Made by a program: the position numbers and the translations under genes. Of a stretch of 49,122 bases of DNA, positions 11,324 through 21,134 are shown one piece after another. Source of the stretch: JAWOFN01 sp046497505 [NCBI: bacterium] (lineage in GTDB: Bacteria; Blakebacterota; Blakebacteria; Blakebacterales); the NCBI GenBank assembly GCA_046497505.1, contig JAWOFN010000055.1, positions 1 through 49,122 on the forward strand, read 5' to 3'. How positions within the stretch are numbered: position 1 is the stretch's first letter; each line of letters begins with the position of its first letter. The notes beneath the pieces are model-generated. The model saw only the letters and a list, made by a program, of their open reading frames with translations, did no database searches and had not been told where the DNA came from.

Positions 11324-12193
11324 ATGAGCTATCCCGAACGGCAGGCAGTGAAGACCCTTGCGATCACACTGCTCTTCCTCCTGGCGGCCAGCACGCTGCT
11401 CTTCGCCGCAGCGGCGGTCCAGGAGATCGAGAAGCGTTTCCGTCCCGACCCGGACCGGCCCCTGCTGGTCCGGGTACGGGGGGACGGAGCGGAGGTGGAG
11501 ATCGCCAGTCCCGAGAGGGTCAGGGAGGGACGTGCCCGCTATCGCTGCGACCCGCGGCACTTCAGCGGGTCCCTGGTCTTCGACGCCGAGGAGAACCTGA
11601 TCTCGGCCGGTCTGGACATGGACGGTCTGAACCGGGAGGACTCGGGGGACAGCCCCTCGGAGCTGAGCGTGCTCGTCCCCCGGGGACAGCGGGTGGCCCT
11701 GGACTGCTCCATGAAGGCGGGCATGGTGGACCTCGACGGTGAGGGCATGGTCTTCGAGGACCTGGGACTCAAACTCTGGGCGGGAGAGATGTCCGCCCGG
11801 TTCCCCGTGGTCTCCCCCGGTCATATGAAGCGGGTGGTGGTGGATGTCAAGATGGGAGAGACCGACCTGGAGGGTCTGGGCAACCTGGCGTTCAGGGAAC
11901 TGGACGTGAACGGTTTCGTGGGCGAGATTACACTGGACTTCCGGGGCAGCCTCCGGATGCGGCGCCGGGCGCGGGTGGACCTCGAGATGGGCAGCATCAC
12001 GGTCTGCGTCCCCGCCGGCATGGCGGTGGAGGCACGCATCGGCAAGATGGGCTTCCTCGCCGAGGTGGACATCCCGGGGGGATGGAGCAGTGAGGGGAAG
12101 TACGCCTTCTCGCCCACGGCCCGCGGTCAGGAGCCGGACCTGCTCCTGGATATCCGCGGAGGCATCGGTGAGATAAAGATCCTGGAGCGCTAA
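11324..12193 (+). CDS. LiaF-like ('toast-rack') membrane-anchored protein
   Basis: The 289-residue protein starts at ATG 11324, preceded by CAGGAG 7 bases upstream. A basic N-terminus and one hydrophobic helix (about residues 9-32, LAITLLFLLAASTLLFAAA) anchor it; the remainder is a beta-rich domain with repeated strands (SELSVLVPRGQRVALDCSM, VVVDVKMGETDLEGLG, ARVDLEMGSITVCVP, RGGIGEIKI). This is the pattern of LiaF/DUF2154- or DUF4097-type domains, some of which modulate envelope-stress sensing. There is no separate four-helix N-terminal region as in Bacillus LiaF. It sits between an outer-membrane barrel and a histidine kinase gene cluster, so a role in envelope sensing is plausible but inferred. 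Confidence 0.6.
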   Translation: MSYPERQAVKTLAITLLFLLAASTLLFAAAAVQEIEKRFRPDPDRPLLVRVRGDGAEVEIASPERVREGRARYRCDPRHFSGSLVFDAEENLISAGLDMDGLNREDSGDSPSELSVLVPRGQRVALDCSMKAGMVDLDGEGMVFEDLGLKLWAGEMSARFPVVSPGHMKRVVVDVKMGETDLEGLGNLAFRELDVNGFVGEITLDFRGSLRMRRRARVDLEMGSITVCVPAGMAVEARIGKMGFLAEVDIPGGWSSEGKYAFSPTARGQEPDLLLDIRGGIGEIKILER

Positions 12194-12219
12194 TCCCTAT
12201 ACCGACTGTGGGGGGTCGG

Positions 12220-12867
12220 GTGACCACAGCAGCCCGGACATTGTTGGCGGCATCCCTGACCTTCGGAGGTTTCCAGGCCGCCGAGGTGTCGGTCCCGGAC
12301 GTCTGGGTCGAGGGCGGGGAACTGCGCTGCAGCATACGCGCGGCCCACGTCCTGGACGACCGGGCCAGGGAGACCATCGAGCAGGGTGGGACCTCCGCCC
12401 TGGACTACACGGTGGAGCTCTACCTCCAGCGTTCCGGCTGGTTCGATGCCATGGTCGCCACGCGCACCCTCCCTTTCCGGATCTCCTACGACGCCTTCGA
12501 GCGGAAGTATCGCCTCCTGAGTGAGGATATCCGTATGAAGAGCGAGTCCTTCCAGGAGGTCGCCGACCAGTGCACGCGCCTCGCAGAGTTCTCCCTCGGG
12601 AGGGTGGATGAGCTGGACCTGGAACCGGACGGGCGGTACTACATCGTCGTGCACGGCAGGTATCAGCCGGTGGTCACCGAGACCCTGGAGGAGATCCGGA
12701 GCTGGCTGGGGGGACCCGGCGGTCAGCAGCGGAGGGAGCAGGAACGGGAAGGGGGCGGGATCGGATCCCGCCTGGCGAGGACCCTGATGAACGCGGCGGG
12801 TTTCGGGGAGAAGGAACTGCAGGGTGAGAGCGTCCGTTTCCGTCCCGCCGACCTCCCGGAGCGCTGA
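12220..12867 (+). CDS. DUF4390-type exported protein
   Basis: A short exported protein, 215 residues from the GTG at 12220 (GTG 12208 in the same frame is an alternative; the later start has G-rich sequence just before it and begins a cleaner signal peptide, TTAARTLLAASLTFGGFQA). The mature part has the layout of DUF4390: VPDVWVEGGELRCSIRA, then LDYTVELYLQRSGWFD, RTLPFRISYDAFERKY and a C-terminal beta-strand before a charged tail. The function of the family is unknown. Like other DUF4390 genes, it stands directly before an NtrY-like sensor kinase gene (3-base gap), suggesting a role tied to that sensor. Confidence 0.65.
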   Translation: MTTAARTLLAASLTFGGFQAAEVSVPDVWVEGGELRCSIRAAHVLDDRARETIEQGGTSALDYTVELYLQRSGWFDAMVATRTLPFRISYDAFERKYRLLSEDIRMKSESFQEVADQCTRLAEFSLGRVDELDLEPDGRYYIVVHGRYQPVVTETLEEIRSWLGGPGGQQRREQEREGGGIGSRLARTLMNAAGFGEKELQGESVRFRPADLPER

Positions 12868-12870
12868 CCG

Positions 12871-14535
12871 TTGGACACCGGATTCCCTCCCGTCGCCATC
12901 TTCATCGCCTGGGCCGTCTTCCTGGCCGTGGTCATCACCGCCGTGATGATCTACCGATGGCACCGGCCGGAGCGGTACAGCCGGTTCCAGCTCAAGCTGG
13001 TCCTCGTCCTCCTGCTCTTCCTCATGGTCCCCACCGTCCCCCTGGTCTTCCTGGCCGGGACGGTGGTGGACCAGTTCCGCGGTCTCATGGTGGCCCTCCC
13101 CCTGGACGATGCCATGCAGCACGGATTGGACACCGTCCACAGGGCCCTCTCCGAGGAAGACCGGCTCCTGGACGCCTGGAGGGAGGGACCGGGGAGGGAG
13201 GCGTCCCGGCCGCACCGCATCCCCGCCTTCACGGCGGTCTGGGAACGCTCCGGGGGGGGATGGGGACTGCAGGAGATCGAACCCGGACCCTCACGGAAGA
13301 CGGGACTCGCGGACTCCCTGAAGGCCTCCCCTCCCGATCCCGGCGAGGCACAGCCGGGGATCTTCGAGGAGGTCACCTATACCCGGGAGGAACGGCTTCT
13401 CTTCCGCTGGGCGGACCGGGGGGTCTATATGGCCCTGGTCCCGCGCGGCGGAGCGGAGCGAATCGAGGGAGCCGGTGTGTGGGTCTCACCGGAACTGGTG
13501 GAGGCGCGGGAGGCCCTGGGGCAGGGGCTCCGGATGTTCCGCAACATCACCCTGCTCGGCGGGGGGCGGGGGACCCAGGAACTGCTCTGGACGCTGGCCA
13601 GCCTGTGGCTGGTGCTCCTCACCTTGGGCGCCTTCTCCGTGACCCGGTTGCTGGCCCGGGGTGTGAGCGAGCCGGTCCTCCGGCTGGCGAGGGGGATGGA
13701 AGAGGTCGCGGAGGGGGACCTGGACGTCCACCTGGAGATACGGGCGCGGGACGAGATGAAGACGCTGGTGGATTCCTTCAACCGGATGACGTCCGACCTC
13801 CGGGAGGCCCGGGAACGGATCGTCGAGGCGGAGAAGCAGGCGGCATGGCGGGACGTGGCCCGGCGTATCGCCCACGAGATCAAGAACCCCCTGACCCCCC
13901 TGCAGCTCGGTCTGCACAGGATCCAGAAGCACCTCCAGGGGGAGGAGGTCTGGCATTCCGACCCCGCGCTCAGGGAATCGATCCAGACCATGAACGAGGA
14001 ACTGGAGGCGCTGCGGCGCATGGCGGCCTCCTTCAGCGAGTATGCCCGGCTCCCTCAGCCCGAACCCGAGCCCGCCGACCTCGAGGCCGCCGTACGGGGG
14101 GCCGCGGCCCTCTTCCAGGACACCCGGGGGGTCCGGATCCAGGTGACGGTGATGGGGAACATCCCGCCGGTGCGGATGGATGCGGATCTGGTGAAGCGCG
14201 CCCTGGTCAACCTGGTGAAGAACGCGGTCGAGTCGGTGGAGGAGACCGGGGGCGGGAGGGTGGAGATCCTGCTGAAGAGGACCCGCGAGGGACTGGTCAT
14301 AGAGATATCGGACGAGGGGACAGGTTTCGAAGCCGGGCTGGCCTCGGAGCTCTTCCGTCCCGACTATACCACGAAGGACCGGGGGACCGGACTGGGGCTG
14401 AGCGTGGTCTCCCGCATCGTACAGGACCACGGCTGGGAGATCGAGGCCGAGAGCGGGGGGGAGGGCGGCGGAGCCGCCTTCAGGATCCGGATACCCCCGG
14501 ATGAGGCAGCCGAGAGGAAGAGACAGACCACATGA
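12871..14535 (+). CDS. NtrY-like sensor histidine kinase
   Basis: A 554-residue membrane sensor, starting at TTG 12871 with GGAG upstream. Two hydrophobic helices (about 8-27 and 43-65) and a third near 245-268 flank an extracytoplasmic region of roughly 175 residues. A HAMP linker follows (SEPVLRLARGMEEVAEGDLDV), then the phospho-acceptor His335 in RRIAHEIKNPLTPLQL, the N box NLVKNAVES, G1 DEGTGF and G2 GTGLGLSVV. The HEIKNPLTP-type box is typical of NtrY/NtrB-like kinases. Its gene overlaps the regulator gene by 4 bases (ATGA), so the two are almost certainly a pair. The signal is unknown. Confidence 0.9.
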   Translation: MDTGFPPVAIFIAWAVFLAVVITAVMIYRWHRPERYSRFQLKLVLVLLLFLMVPTVPLVFLAGTVVDQFRGLMVALPLDDAMQHGLDTVHRALSEEDRLLDAWREGPGREASRPHRIPAFTAVWERSGGGWGLQEIEPGPSRKTGLADSLKASPPDPGEAQPGIFEEVTYTREERLLFRWADRGVYMALVPRGGAERIEGAGVWVSPELVEAREALGQGLRMFRNITLLGGGRGTQELLWTLASLWLVLLTLGAFSVTRLLARGVSEPVLRLARGMEEVAEGDLDVHLEIRARDEMKTLVDSFNRMTSDLREARERIVEAEKQAAWRDVARRIAHEIKNPLTPLQLGLHRIQKHLQGEEVWHSDPALRESIQTMNEELEALRRMAASFSEYARLPQPEPEPADLEAAVRGAAALFQDTRGVRIQVTVMGNIPPVRMDADLVKRALVNLVKNAVESVEETGGGRVEILLKRTREGLVIEISDEGTGFEAGLASELFRPDYTTKDRGTGLGLSVVSRIVQDHGWEIEAESGGEGGGAAFRIRIPPDEAAERKRQTT

Positions 14536-15887
14536 GTGCCAGGGTGCTGGTCATAGACGACGAGAAAGGGGTGCGGAGCAGCCTGCGCGGGCTCCTGGAG
14601 GACGAGGGCTACCAGGTGGCCGAGGCCCCGTCGGGGGAGGCAGGGATCACGGCGGTCACCGAGAACGACCCGGACGTGGTCATGCTGGACCTCTACCTGG
14701 GAGGCATCGACGGGCTGGAGGTGCTCGCCCGCCTCTCGGAGTCAGGCTTCCCCTTCCCGGTCATCATGATGTCGGGACAGGCGGACCTGGAACAGGCGGT
14801 GGAGGCCACGCAGCTCGGAGCCATGACCTTCCTGGAGAAGCCCCTCACACCCGAGAAGGTCCTGGCGACGGTGTCCGCCGCCAGGGAGCTGGCCCGGCTG
14901 AAGCGGGAGAACGAGGACCTGAAGGAGGAGGTGAGCCGCCGGACGACCATGGTGGGGGATTCCCAGACCATGACCCGGCTGCGGGAGAGGATCCGGAAGG
15001 TGGCGCCCACACGGGCGACGGTCCTCATACAGGGAGAGAGCGGCACGGGCAAGGAGCTGGTGGCCCGGGCCGTACACGCCCACTCCGAACGGGCATCGGA
15101 GAGCTTCGTGAAGGTGAACTGCGCCGCGATCCCCCAGGACCTCATCGAGTCCGAGCTCTTCGGTCACGAGAAGGGGGCCTTCACCGGGGCCGCGGGTCTC
15201 CACCGGGGACGATTCGAGCAGGCGGACGGCGGGAGCATCTTCCTGGACGAGGTGGCGGACATGAGCCTGGAGGCGCAGGCGCGCCTCCTCCGGGTACTCC
15301 AGGAGGGCGAGGTCCAGCGGCTGGGCAGTGAGAGGGTGCTGCATGTGGATGTAAGGGTCATCGCGGCCACGAACCAGGACCTGGAAGGGCTCATCGAGGA
15401 CGGCCGCTTCCGGGAGGACCTCTACTACCGCCTGAACGTGCTCCCCCTCCAGGTCCCTCCCCTCCGGGACCGCCTGCACGACATCCCCGACCTGGCCCGG
15501 GAATTCGTCGCCCAGTTCGGTCGGACCAACAACCGGCATCCCATCGACCTCAAGCCCCAGGCCATCGAGGCGCTCACCGCATACGACTGGCCCGGCAACG
15601 TCAGGGAGCTCCGCAACGTCATCGAACGCCTCATGATCCTCTATGAAGGGGACCCGGTCGGTGAAGAGGAGGTCCGGGAGGTCCTGCCCAGGGCGGGTGA
15701 GGGCCCGGGCCTGGAGACGGAGGCGGCCGAGGGGAAGAGCCTCCGGGACCTCGTGGAGGCGTACGAGGCACGCCTGCTGGCCCGGGAACTCGAGGAGGCC
15801 GACGGGGTGGTCACCCGGGTGGCGGAGCGGCTGAACACCGACCGGGCCAACCTGTACAGGAAGCTGAAGCGGTACGGACTTCGATGA
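14532..15887 (+). CDS. NtrC-family sigma-54-dependent response regulator
   Basis: A 451-residue three-domain regulator. The receiver has the acidic pair D9-D10 and phospho-acceptor D53 (VVMLDLYL). The AAA+ domain has Walker A GESGTGKE, the sigma-54-contact loop GAFTGA (GHEKGAFTGA) and Walker B GGSIFLDEVADM. The C-terminal Fis-type helix-turn-helix ends DRANLYRKLKRYGLR. The intact GAFTGA loop means it should activate RpoN-dependent promoters, so the genome should encode sigma-54. Its partner is the kinase just upstream, and its end overlaps mfd in an ATGA. Targets cannot be read from this window; the envelope genes around it are candidates. Confidence 0.93.
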   Translation: MSARVLVIDDEKGVRSSLRGLLEDEGYQVAEAPSGEAGITAVTENDPDVVMLDLYLGGIDGLEVLARLSESGFPFPVIMMSGQADLEQAVEATQLGAMTFLEKPLTPEKVLATVSAARELARLKRENEDLKEEVSRRTTMVGDSQTMTRLRERIRKVAPTRATVLIQGESGTGKELVARAVHAHSERASESFVKVNCAAIPQDLIESELFGHEKGAFTGAAGLHRGRFEQADGGSIFLDEVADMSLEAQARLLRVLQEGEVQRLGSERVLHVDVRVIAATNQDLEGLIEDGRFREDLYYRLNVLPLQVPPLRDRLHDIPDLAREFVAQFGRTNNRHPIDLKPQAIEALTAYDWPGNVRELRNVIERLMILYEGDPVGEEEVREVLPRAGEGPGLETEAAEGKSLRDLVEAYEARLLARELEEADGVVTRVAERLNTDRANLYRKLKRYGLR

Positions 15888-18800
15888 GGCCCCACGACAG
15901 GGTGGCCCCGCTCCTCCCCGGGTGGGAGGAAGCGGTGGACACCCCCTTCTTCCAGGATCTCAGAGCGCGGATCACTTCCCGGAGACGCCCTCAGCTGGCG
16001 GGTCTCCCCGGCAGTCTGGGACCGCTCCTCGTCGCCGCCCTGGTGGAGAGGGACACCTTCCCCGGTGCGCTGGTGGTGGTGCCCGACCGGGATGACGCCG
16101 AGGAGCTGGCTGAGGACTTCGCGGCCCTCCTCGGGGACGAGGCGGTGCGCCTGCTCCCGGAACGGACGGTGGATCCCTACGAGGAACTCGGGTCGGGAGC
16201 AGGCCGGGCGGCCGACCGGTACCTGGCCCTTCGGAGACTCACGGGACTGCAGGAGGAGGGGGGGGTGGTGGTCGCCTCGGCCTCAGCCGCCGGCCTCATC
16301 ACGCCCGGCGCGGTCGACCTCCGCAGGATGGGTCTGGTGCTGAGGGAGGGACAGACCCTCCCCCCGGAACGGTTCTCGGCAGCGCTGGCGGAACGCGGTT
16401 ACGAACGGGTGGAACTGGTGGATGCCCCCGGCGGGTTCGCGGTACGGGGAGGGATCGTGGACGCGGCCCCCCCCGACCGCCGCCTGGGTGTGCGGCTCGA
16501 GTTCTGGGGTGATGAGATCGAGTCGATCCGGGAGTTCCGCTATGCCGACCAGAAGACGGTGGGGGGGGTGGGAGGGATCGAACTCCCCCCGGTCCGGGAG
16601 ATCCCCTCCGATGACGAGGCCCTCCTGCGGGCCTCCGACGCCGCGGCCCGGATGCTCCCCGGCGGCCTGAGCCCGGGTACCCCTTTGGACGCGGCCCTGG
16701 AGATGGAACAGTACCGGGACGGCCTGGAGTGGTACCTGCCCCTCCTGTGCGGGGACGCGGGTCACCTGACCGACCTCCTCCCCGAGCGCACCCTCACCGT
16801 ATGTGTCGAGCCGGAGGAACTCCGCAGGATACTGGAGGAGCAGCGGCTGGACGCGGCGAAGGTGCGGGACGACCTCCCCGACTCGGAGGCATGGCTGCCG
16901 GCGGAGAAGCTCTTCGCCGGCGGCGACCTGGTGGAGGCCCTGGTGAGGGGCTTCCCCGGGGTGGACCTGGTCACGGTGGCCGGGAGCGAAGGAGAGGTGC
17001 TCAGGAGCGGGGCCCGGCCGACGCCCCCCGTGGCGGGAGACCTGGACCGACTGAGGGAGGAGCTGATCCGCCTCGCCTCCCTGGGGATCCGTTCCACCCT
17101 CCTGGTGGAGGACCCCGGGCAGGAGGACCGGCTCCGGGACCTGCTGGGTGAGGAGGCGGAAGCGGCCACCGGGTTCGCACTGGGGCAGCTGGCCGAAGGG
17201 TTCGTCTGGCCCGATGCGGGCATCGCGGTCTGGCCCGACCACGAGATCTTCCGCCGTCCGCGTCGGCGCCGCCCGGCCGTGCGCCGGGAGGGGAAGGCGC
17301 TCCGCTCCTGGCGGGCGCTCACCCCGGGAGACCTCGTGGTGCACGTGCACCACGGGATCGGACGGTACGAAGGGCTCCGGAGCCTGGAGCTGGACGGGGT
17401 GCACACCGAACTCCTGGAGATCCTCTATGCCGGCAAGGACAAGCTGCTCGTCCCCATCGACCAGATGGACCGGGTGCAGCGCTATAGCGGGAGCGATCCG
17501 GAACATCCCCCCCAGCTGAACACACTGGGAGGGACGGCGTGGGAGCGTACGAAGGAACTGGCGAAGCAGGACCTGCTGGAGATGGCGGAGGACCTCGCCA
17601 AGGTGTATGCCGCCAGGCAGGAACTCAGCGGGACCTCCCACCCCCCGGACGACATCCTCATGGAGGAGCTGGAGGCCTCCTTCCCCTACAGCGAGACCCC
17701 GGACCAGTCCGCGGCTGTGGACCAGGTGAAGCGGGACCTGGAAGATCCCCGTCCCATGGACCGCCTGATCTGCGGAGACGTGGGGTACGGGAAGACCGAG
17801 GTGGCGGTCCGGGCGGCCCTCAAGGTCATCGAAGGGGGGAACCAGGTGGCGGTGCTGGTCCCCACCACCCTCCTGGCGCAGCAGCACATGGAGACCTTCC
17901 GCGAGCGGCTGGGACGCTTCCCGGTGCGTATCGAGGTGCTGAGCCGGTTCCGGACATCGGCCCAGCAGCGAAGGACACTGGCGGGGCTGGCCAGGGGAGA
18001 GGTGGACCTGGTCATCGGGACCCACAGGCTGCTCAGCAGGGATGTGGAGTTCCTGCGTCTGGGGCTGGTGGTCGTGGACGAGGAGCATCGTTTCGGCGTC
18101 AAAGCGAAGGAGCGGCTGAAGAGACTCAGGACCCAGGTGGATGTGCTCAGCCTCACGGCGACCCCCATCCCGAGGACGCTCCACATGTCGCTCCTGAACA
18201 TCCGGGACATGTCGATCATCACCACCCCGCCCCAGGACCGGCTCCCGGTGCACACCGAGGTGGTGAAGTTCGAGGAGGACCTCATCGCCGAGGGTATCCA
18301 GAGGGAACTCGACCGGGGAGGACAGGTGTTCTTCGTGCACAACCGGGTACAGAGCATCGACGCAGCGGCCCGGATGGTGGAACGGCTGGCTCCCCGGGCC
18401 CGGGTGGCCATCGCCCACGGGCAGATGAAGGAACGGGACCTGGAGTCGGTCATGCTGGAGTTCACGGCCGGGGAGGTCGACGTGCTGGTCTCCACGATGA
18501 TCGTGGAGTCCGGGCTCGACCTGCCCAACGCGAACACCCTGTTCGTCAACCGGGCGGACCGCCTCGGCCTCGCCCAGCTCTACCAGCTCCGGGGGCGCGT
18601 GGGCCGCTCGAGCCAGAAGGCGCATGCCTACTTCCTGGTCCCTCCGGGCCGGCGGATCACACGTGACGCGAGGCGCCGGCTGCAGGCCATCCAGGAACAC
18701 ACCGACCTGGGGGCGGGCTTCCACCTCGCCATGCGCGACCTGGAGATACGGGGGGCCGGCAACCTGCTGGGTCCGCAGCAGCACGGGAACATCAGGGCGG

Positions 18801-19372
18801 TGGGATTCGACCTCTACCGGCAGATGCTGGAGGAGGCGGTGGCGGAGATCCGGGGCACCCCTGAGGCTGCCTGGTCGCCCCCCCGGCTGGAACTGCCGGG
18901 AGATGCCTACCTGCCCGAGGGGTATGTGGACTCCAGCAGTCTCCGCGTGGATTTCTACCGCCGGGCGGTGGAGGCACGGACCCTGGAGGATGTGGCCGCC
19001 CTCCACGAAGAGCTCCGGGACCGGTTCGGTCCCCTCCCCGGCCCGGCCGCCGCCCTGCTGGATGCTTCGGCGCTCCGGGTATCGGGCGCGGAACTCGGGC
19101 TGGATTCGCTGGTCATAAAGGACGATACCCTGCACGGGCGTTACCCCGAAGACCGGGTGCTCGACCGTCCGGCATGGGAAGCACTCATGGCCCGGCTCGG
19201 AGAGAACGCCCGTTTCGCCGGTGAGGCCCCGCTGAGGTTCAAGGTGGGACTTCACGCCGGTGAGGCGTCCGCACAGATACGAGAAGCCAGAAACCGCTTG
19301 CTGACGGAAGAAGAGGCCGAATACCTTGGCAGGTCCATCCCCGACCCATCAGGTGAGACAGAAGATGCATAG
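15884..19372 (+). CDS. mfd: Transcription-repair coupling factor Mfd
   Basis: Mfd removes RNA polymerase stalled at DNA lesions and recruits the UvrA repair machinery. At 1162 residues it is full length. The N-terminal part is UvrB-like. The RNA polymerase-interacting domain begins near LVVHVHHGIGRYEG and includes LLVPIDQMDRVQRY. The RecG-like translocase has Walker A GDVGYGKTEVA, the DEEHRFGVK box and TATPIPRTLHMSLL, then QLYQLRGRVGRS. The C-terminal D7 domain follows. The ATG overlaps the regulator stop (ATGA), and the gene ends in TAG 19370-19372, inside the start of the next gene. Confidence 0.97.
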   Translation: MRPHDRVAPLLPGWEEAVDTPFFQDLRARITSRRRPQLAGLPGSLGPLLVAALVERDTFPGALVVVPDRDDAEELAEDFAALLGDEAVRLLPERTVDPYEELGSGAGRAADRYLALRRLTGLQEEGGVVVASASAAGLITPGAVDLRRMGLVLREGQTLPPERFSAALAERGYERVELVDAPGGFAVRGGIVDAAPPDRRLGVRLEFWGDEIESIREFRYADQKTVGGVGGIELPPVREIPSDDEALLRASDAAARMLPGGLSPGTPLDAALEMEQYRDGLEWYLPLLCGDAGHLTDLLPERTLTVCVEPEELRRILEEQRLDAAKVRDDLPDSEAWLPAEKLFAGGDLVEALVRGFPGVDLVTVAGSEGEVLRSGARPTPPVAGDLDRLREELIRLASLGIRSTLLVEDPGQEDRLRDLLGEEAEAATGFALGQLAEGFVWPDAGIAVWPDHEIFRRPRRRRPAVRREGKALRSWRALTPGDLVVHVHHGIGRYEGLRSLELDGVHTELLEILYAGKDKLLVPIDQMDRVQRYSGSDPEHPPQLNTLGGTAWERTKELAKQDLLEMAEDLAKVYAARQELSGTSHPPDDILMEELEASFPYSETPDQSAAVDQVKRDLEDPRPMDRLICGDVGYGKTEVAVRAALKVIEGGNQVAVLVPTTLLAQQHMETFRERLGRFPVRIEVLSRFRTSAQQRRTLAGLARGEVDLVIGTHRLLSRDVEFLRLGLVVVDEEHRFGVKAKERLKRLRTQVDVLSLTATPIPRTLHMSLLNIRDMSIITTPPQDRLPVHTEVVKFEEDLIAEGIQRELDRGGQVFFVHNRVQSIDAAARMVERLAPRARVAIAHGQMKERDLESVMLEFTAGEVDVLVSTMIVESGLDLPNANTLFVNRADRLGLAQLYQLRGRVGRSSQKAHAYFLVPPGRRITRDARRRLQAIQEHTDLGAGFHLAMRDLEIRGAGNLLGPQQHGNIRAVGFDLYRQMLEEAVAEIRGTPEAAWSPPRLELPGDAYLPEGYVDSSSLRVDFYRRAVEARTLEDVAALHEELRDRFGPLPGPAAALLDASALRVSGAELGLDSLVIKDDTLHGRYPEDRVLDRPAWEALMARLGENARFAGEAPLRFKVGLHAGEASAQIREARNRLLTEEEAEYLGRSIPDPSGETEDA

Positions 19373-21134
19373 ATCCCTCGACCGCACGGCCATCCATGTG
19401 CTGGCGATGTCCCTGATCCTGGGCCTGATCTCCTGCGGAGGCGGTTCGGACGAGCAGGTCCTCGCCCGCATCGACGGCCGCGAGATCACCCTCCAGCGTT
19501 TCTTGGAGTTCCACAAGATCACCACCCAGGATGCCCGCCCGCCTGAGGAGGAGTATCGTTTCCTGGACGAGAAGCTGGATGAACTCATCGGCTACCTGCT
19601 GATACAGGAGGGGGGACGGAAGGAGGGCTACCACAAGGCGGATCTCTTCCGGCGGCAGCTCGAGGCCCACAAGGTCCGGCGCCTCAACCAGCTCACCAAG
19701 CAGCGGGAGATCGTGGAGGCCGTCCGGGTGGAGCCCGCGGAGATCGACAGCTTCCTCGCCCGGTCGGGGACCGAGCGTCATTTCCAGCACATCATCGTAC
19801 TGGACCCTGAGGCCGCCGAGGAGGTGACCCGGGCCCTGGAATCGGGCCAGGAATGGTCCGAGGTGGCCATCCACTACTCGAAGGACAACGCGGTGGGTAT
19901 GCACCGGGGCGACATGGGCTGGATGTCCTACGGGGAGCGGCCCTTCAGTCTCTATCCCGACCTGGAGCGCATCGCGTACTCCACACCGGTCGGTGAGTGG
20001 GCGGGGCCCATCACCGAGGGCAGGGAGCACCACTTCATCAAGGTGCTGGAGGAGCGGGAACGCGAACGCGGTACGCCCGAGGAGGAGTACGCCGCCGCCA
20101 GGGACCAGCTCAGGAAACTGCGGCAGGAAAGGCTGGAGCAGGAGTTCTCCAACCGGATGTGGGAACGCGGCGGCTACCGTCTGAACGAGGACAACTTCCG
20201 CTGGCTCGTGGAGAAGGTCCAGGATTCCTTCAACAGGGACCCGGCCGGCAACCCCGTCCCGGAACTCTCTCCCCGGGACAGGGACCGGGTGATCGTACAC
20301 TCCGACCGGCATCCCTACACCGCCGAGGACCTGCTGGACAAGCTGGAGGTCATCAACCCGCAGGGGAGGGACAACGCCATCACCCTGGACCAGTGGCGGA
20401 ACCGGGTGATGGTGGACTGGGTGATAGCCGACGAGGTGGCCCGCTTCGCCAGGGAGAAGGGCTATCACGAGGACCCGGCCATCCAGGATGACGCGGAGCG
20501 CTACATCGACGGGAGGCTCTATGCGGCCAAGCTCAAGGACCTGCGTGAGAGCGTGGAGCCCATGAGCGACGAGGAGATCAGGGCCTATTACGAGGAGAAC
20601 GCCGAGCAGTTCGACCTTCCCGAGCGGCGGACCATCATCGAGGTCCTCCTCCCCAGCCGGGAGCAGGCGGAGGAGATCCTGCAGCGAGCCCGCAAGGGGG
20701 AGGACCTCAGGGACCTGGCACGGGAGCACACCATCCGGGAGGGGTTCGCCCAGCGGGGAGGCCGCTTCGCCCCCATCGCCCGCGACGAGTTCGGGTCCCT
20801 GGGAGAGGCCGTCTTCCAGACCCCCGAGGATGAACTGGGTCCCATCGTGGAGACCCCCCTGGGCTACAGCGTGTTCAGGGTCGACCGCATCCATCCCGCC
20901 CGCGAGCTGGAGCTGGAGGATGTGAGGGAGGGTATCAGGACCCGCTTCCTCACCGAGGGGAGGAAGGCGGCCGTGGACAGCTTCGTGTCCCGGGTCCGCC
21001 GACGCAGCCGCATCTGGAAGAACGAGGAACTCCTGAGGGACTTCGCTGCCCAGGCCTCGGAGATGGGGTACGAGATGCTCGAGCGCGAGCAGACCTCCGC
21101 GGAGGCGGATACCGCCCGGGATCCCCGCCCGTGA
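19365..21134 (+). CDS. Parvulin-type peptidyl-prolyl isomerase lipoprotein with two rotamase domains
   Basis: A 589-residue predicted lipoprotein. The ATG at 19365 has AGGTGA 8 bases upstream and gives a signal peptide with lipobox LISC (Cys24). Two PpiC-like segments are visible: residues about 140-235 (FQHIIVLD ... GDMGWMSYGERPFS ... ITEGREHHFIKVL) and about 420-515 (RRTIIEVLLPSR ... GGRFAPIARDEFGSLGEAVF ... TPLGYSVFRV). SurA/PrsA-like helical arms flank them. Such proteins help fold secreted or outer-membrane proteins. It overlaps mfd by 8 bases and the next chaperone gene by 4 (GTGA), so it leads a three-chaperone run. Confidence 0.82.
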   Translation: MHRSLDRTAIHVLAMSLILGLISCGGGSDEQVLARIDGREITLQRFLEFHKITTQDARPPEEEYRFLDEKLDELIGYLLIQEGGRKEGYHKADLFRRQLEAHKVRRLNQLTKQREIVEAVRVEPAEIDSFLARSGTERHFQHIIVLDPEAAEEVTRALESGQEWSEVAIHYSKDNAVGMHRGDMGWMSYGERPFSLYPDLERIAYSTPVGEWAGPITEGREHHFIKVLEERERERGTPEEEYAAARDQLRKLRQERLEQEFSNRMWERGGYRLNEDNFRWLVEKVQDSFNRDPAGNPVPELSPRDRDRVIVHSDRHPYTAEDLLDKLEVINPQGRDNAITLDQWRNRVMVDWVIADEVARFAREKGYHEDPAIQDDAERYIDGRLYAAKLKDLRESVEPMSDEEIRAYYEENAEQFDLPERRTIIEVLLPSREQAEEILQRARKGEDLRDLAREHTIREGFAQRGGRFAPIARDEFGSLGEAVFQTPEDELGPIVETPLGYSVFRVDRIHPARELELEDVREGIRTRFLTEGRKAAVDSFVSRVRRRSRIWKNEELLRDFAAQASEMGYEMLEREQTSAEADTARDPRP

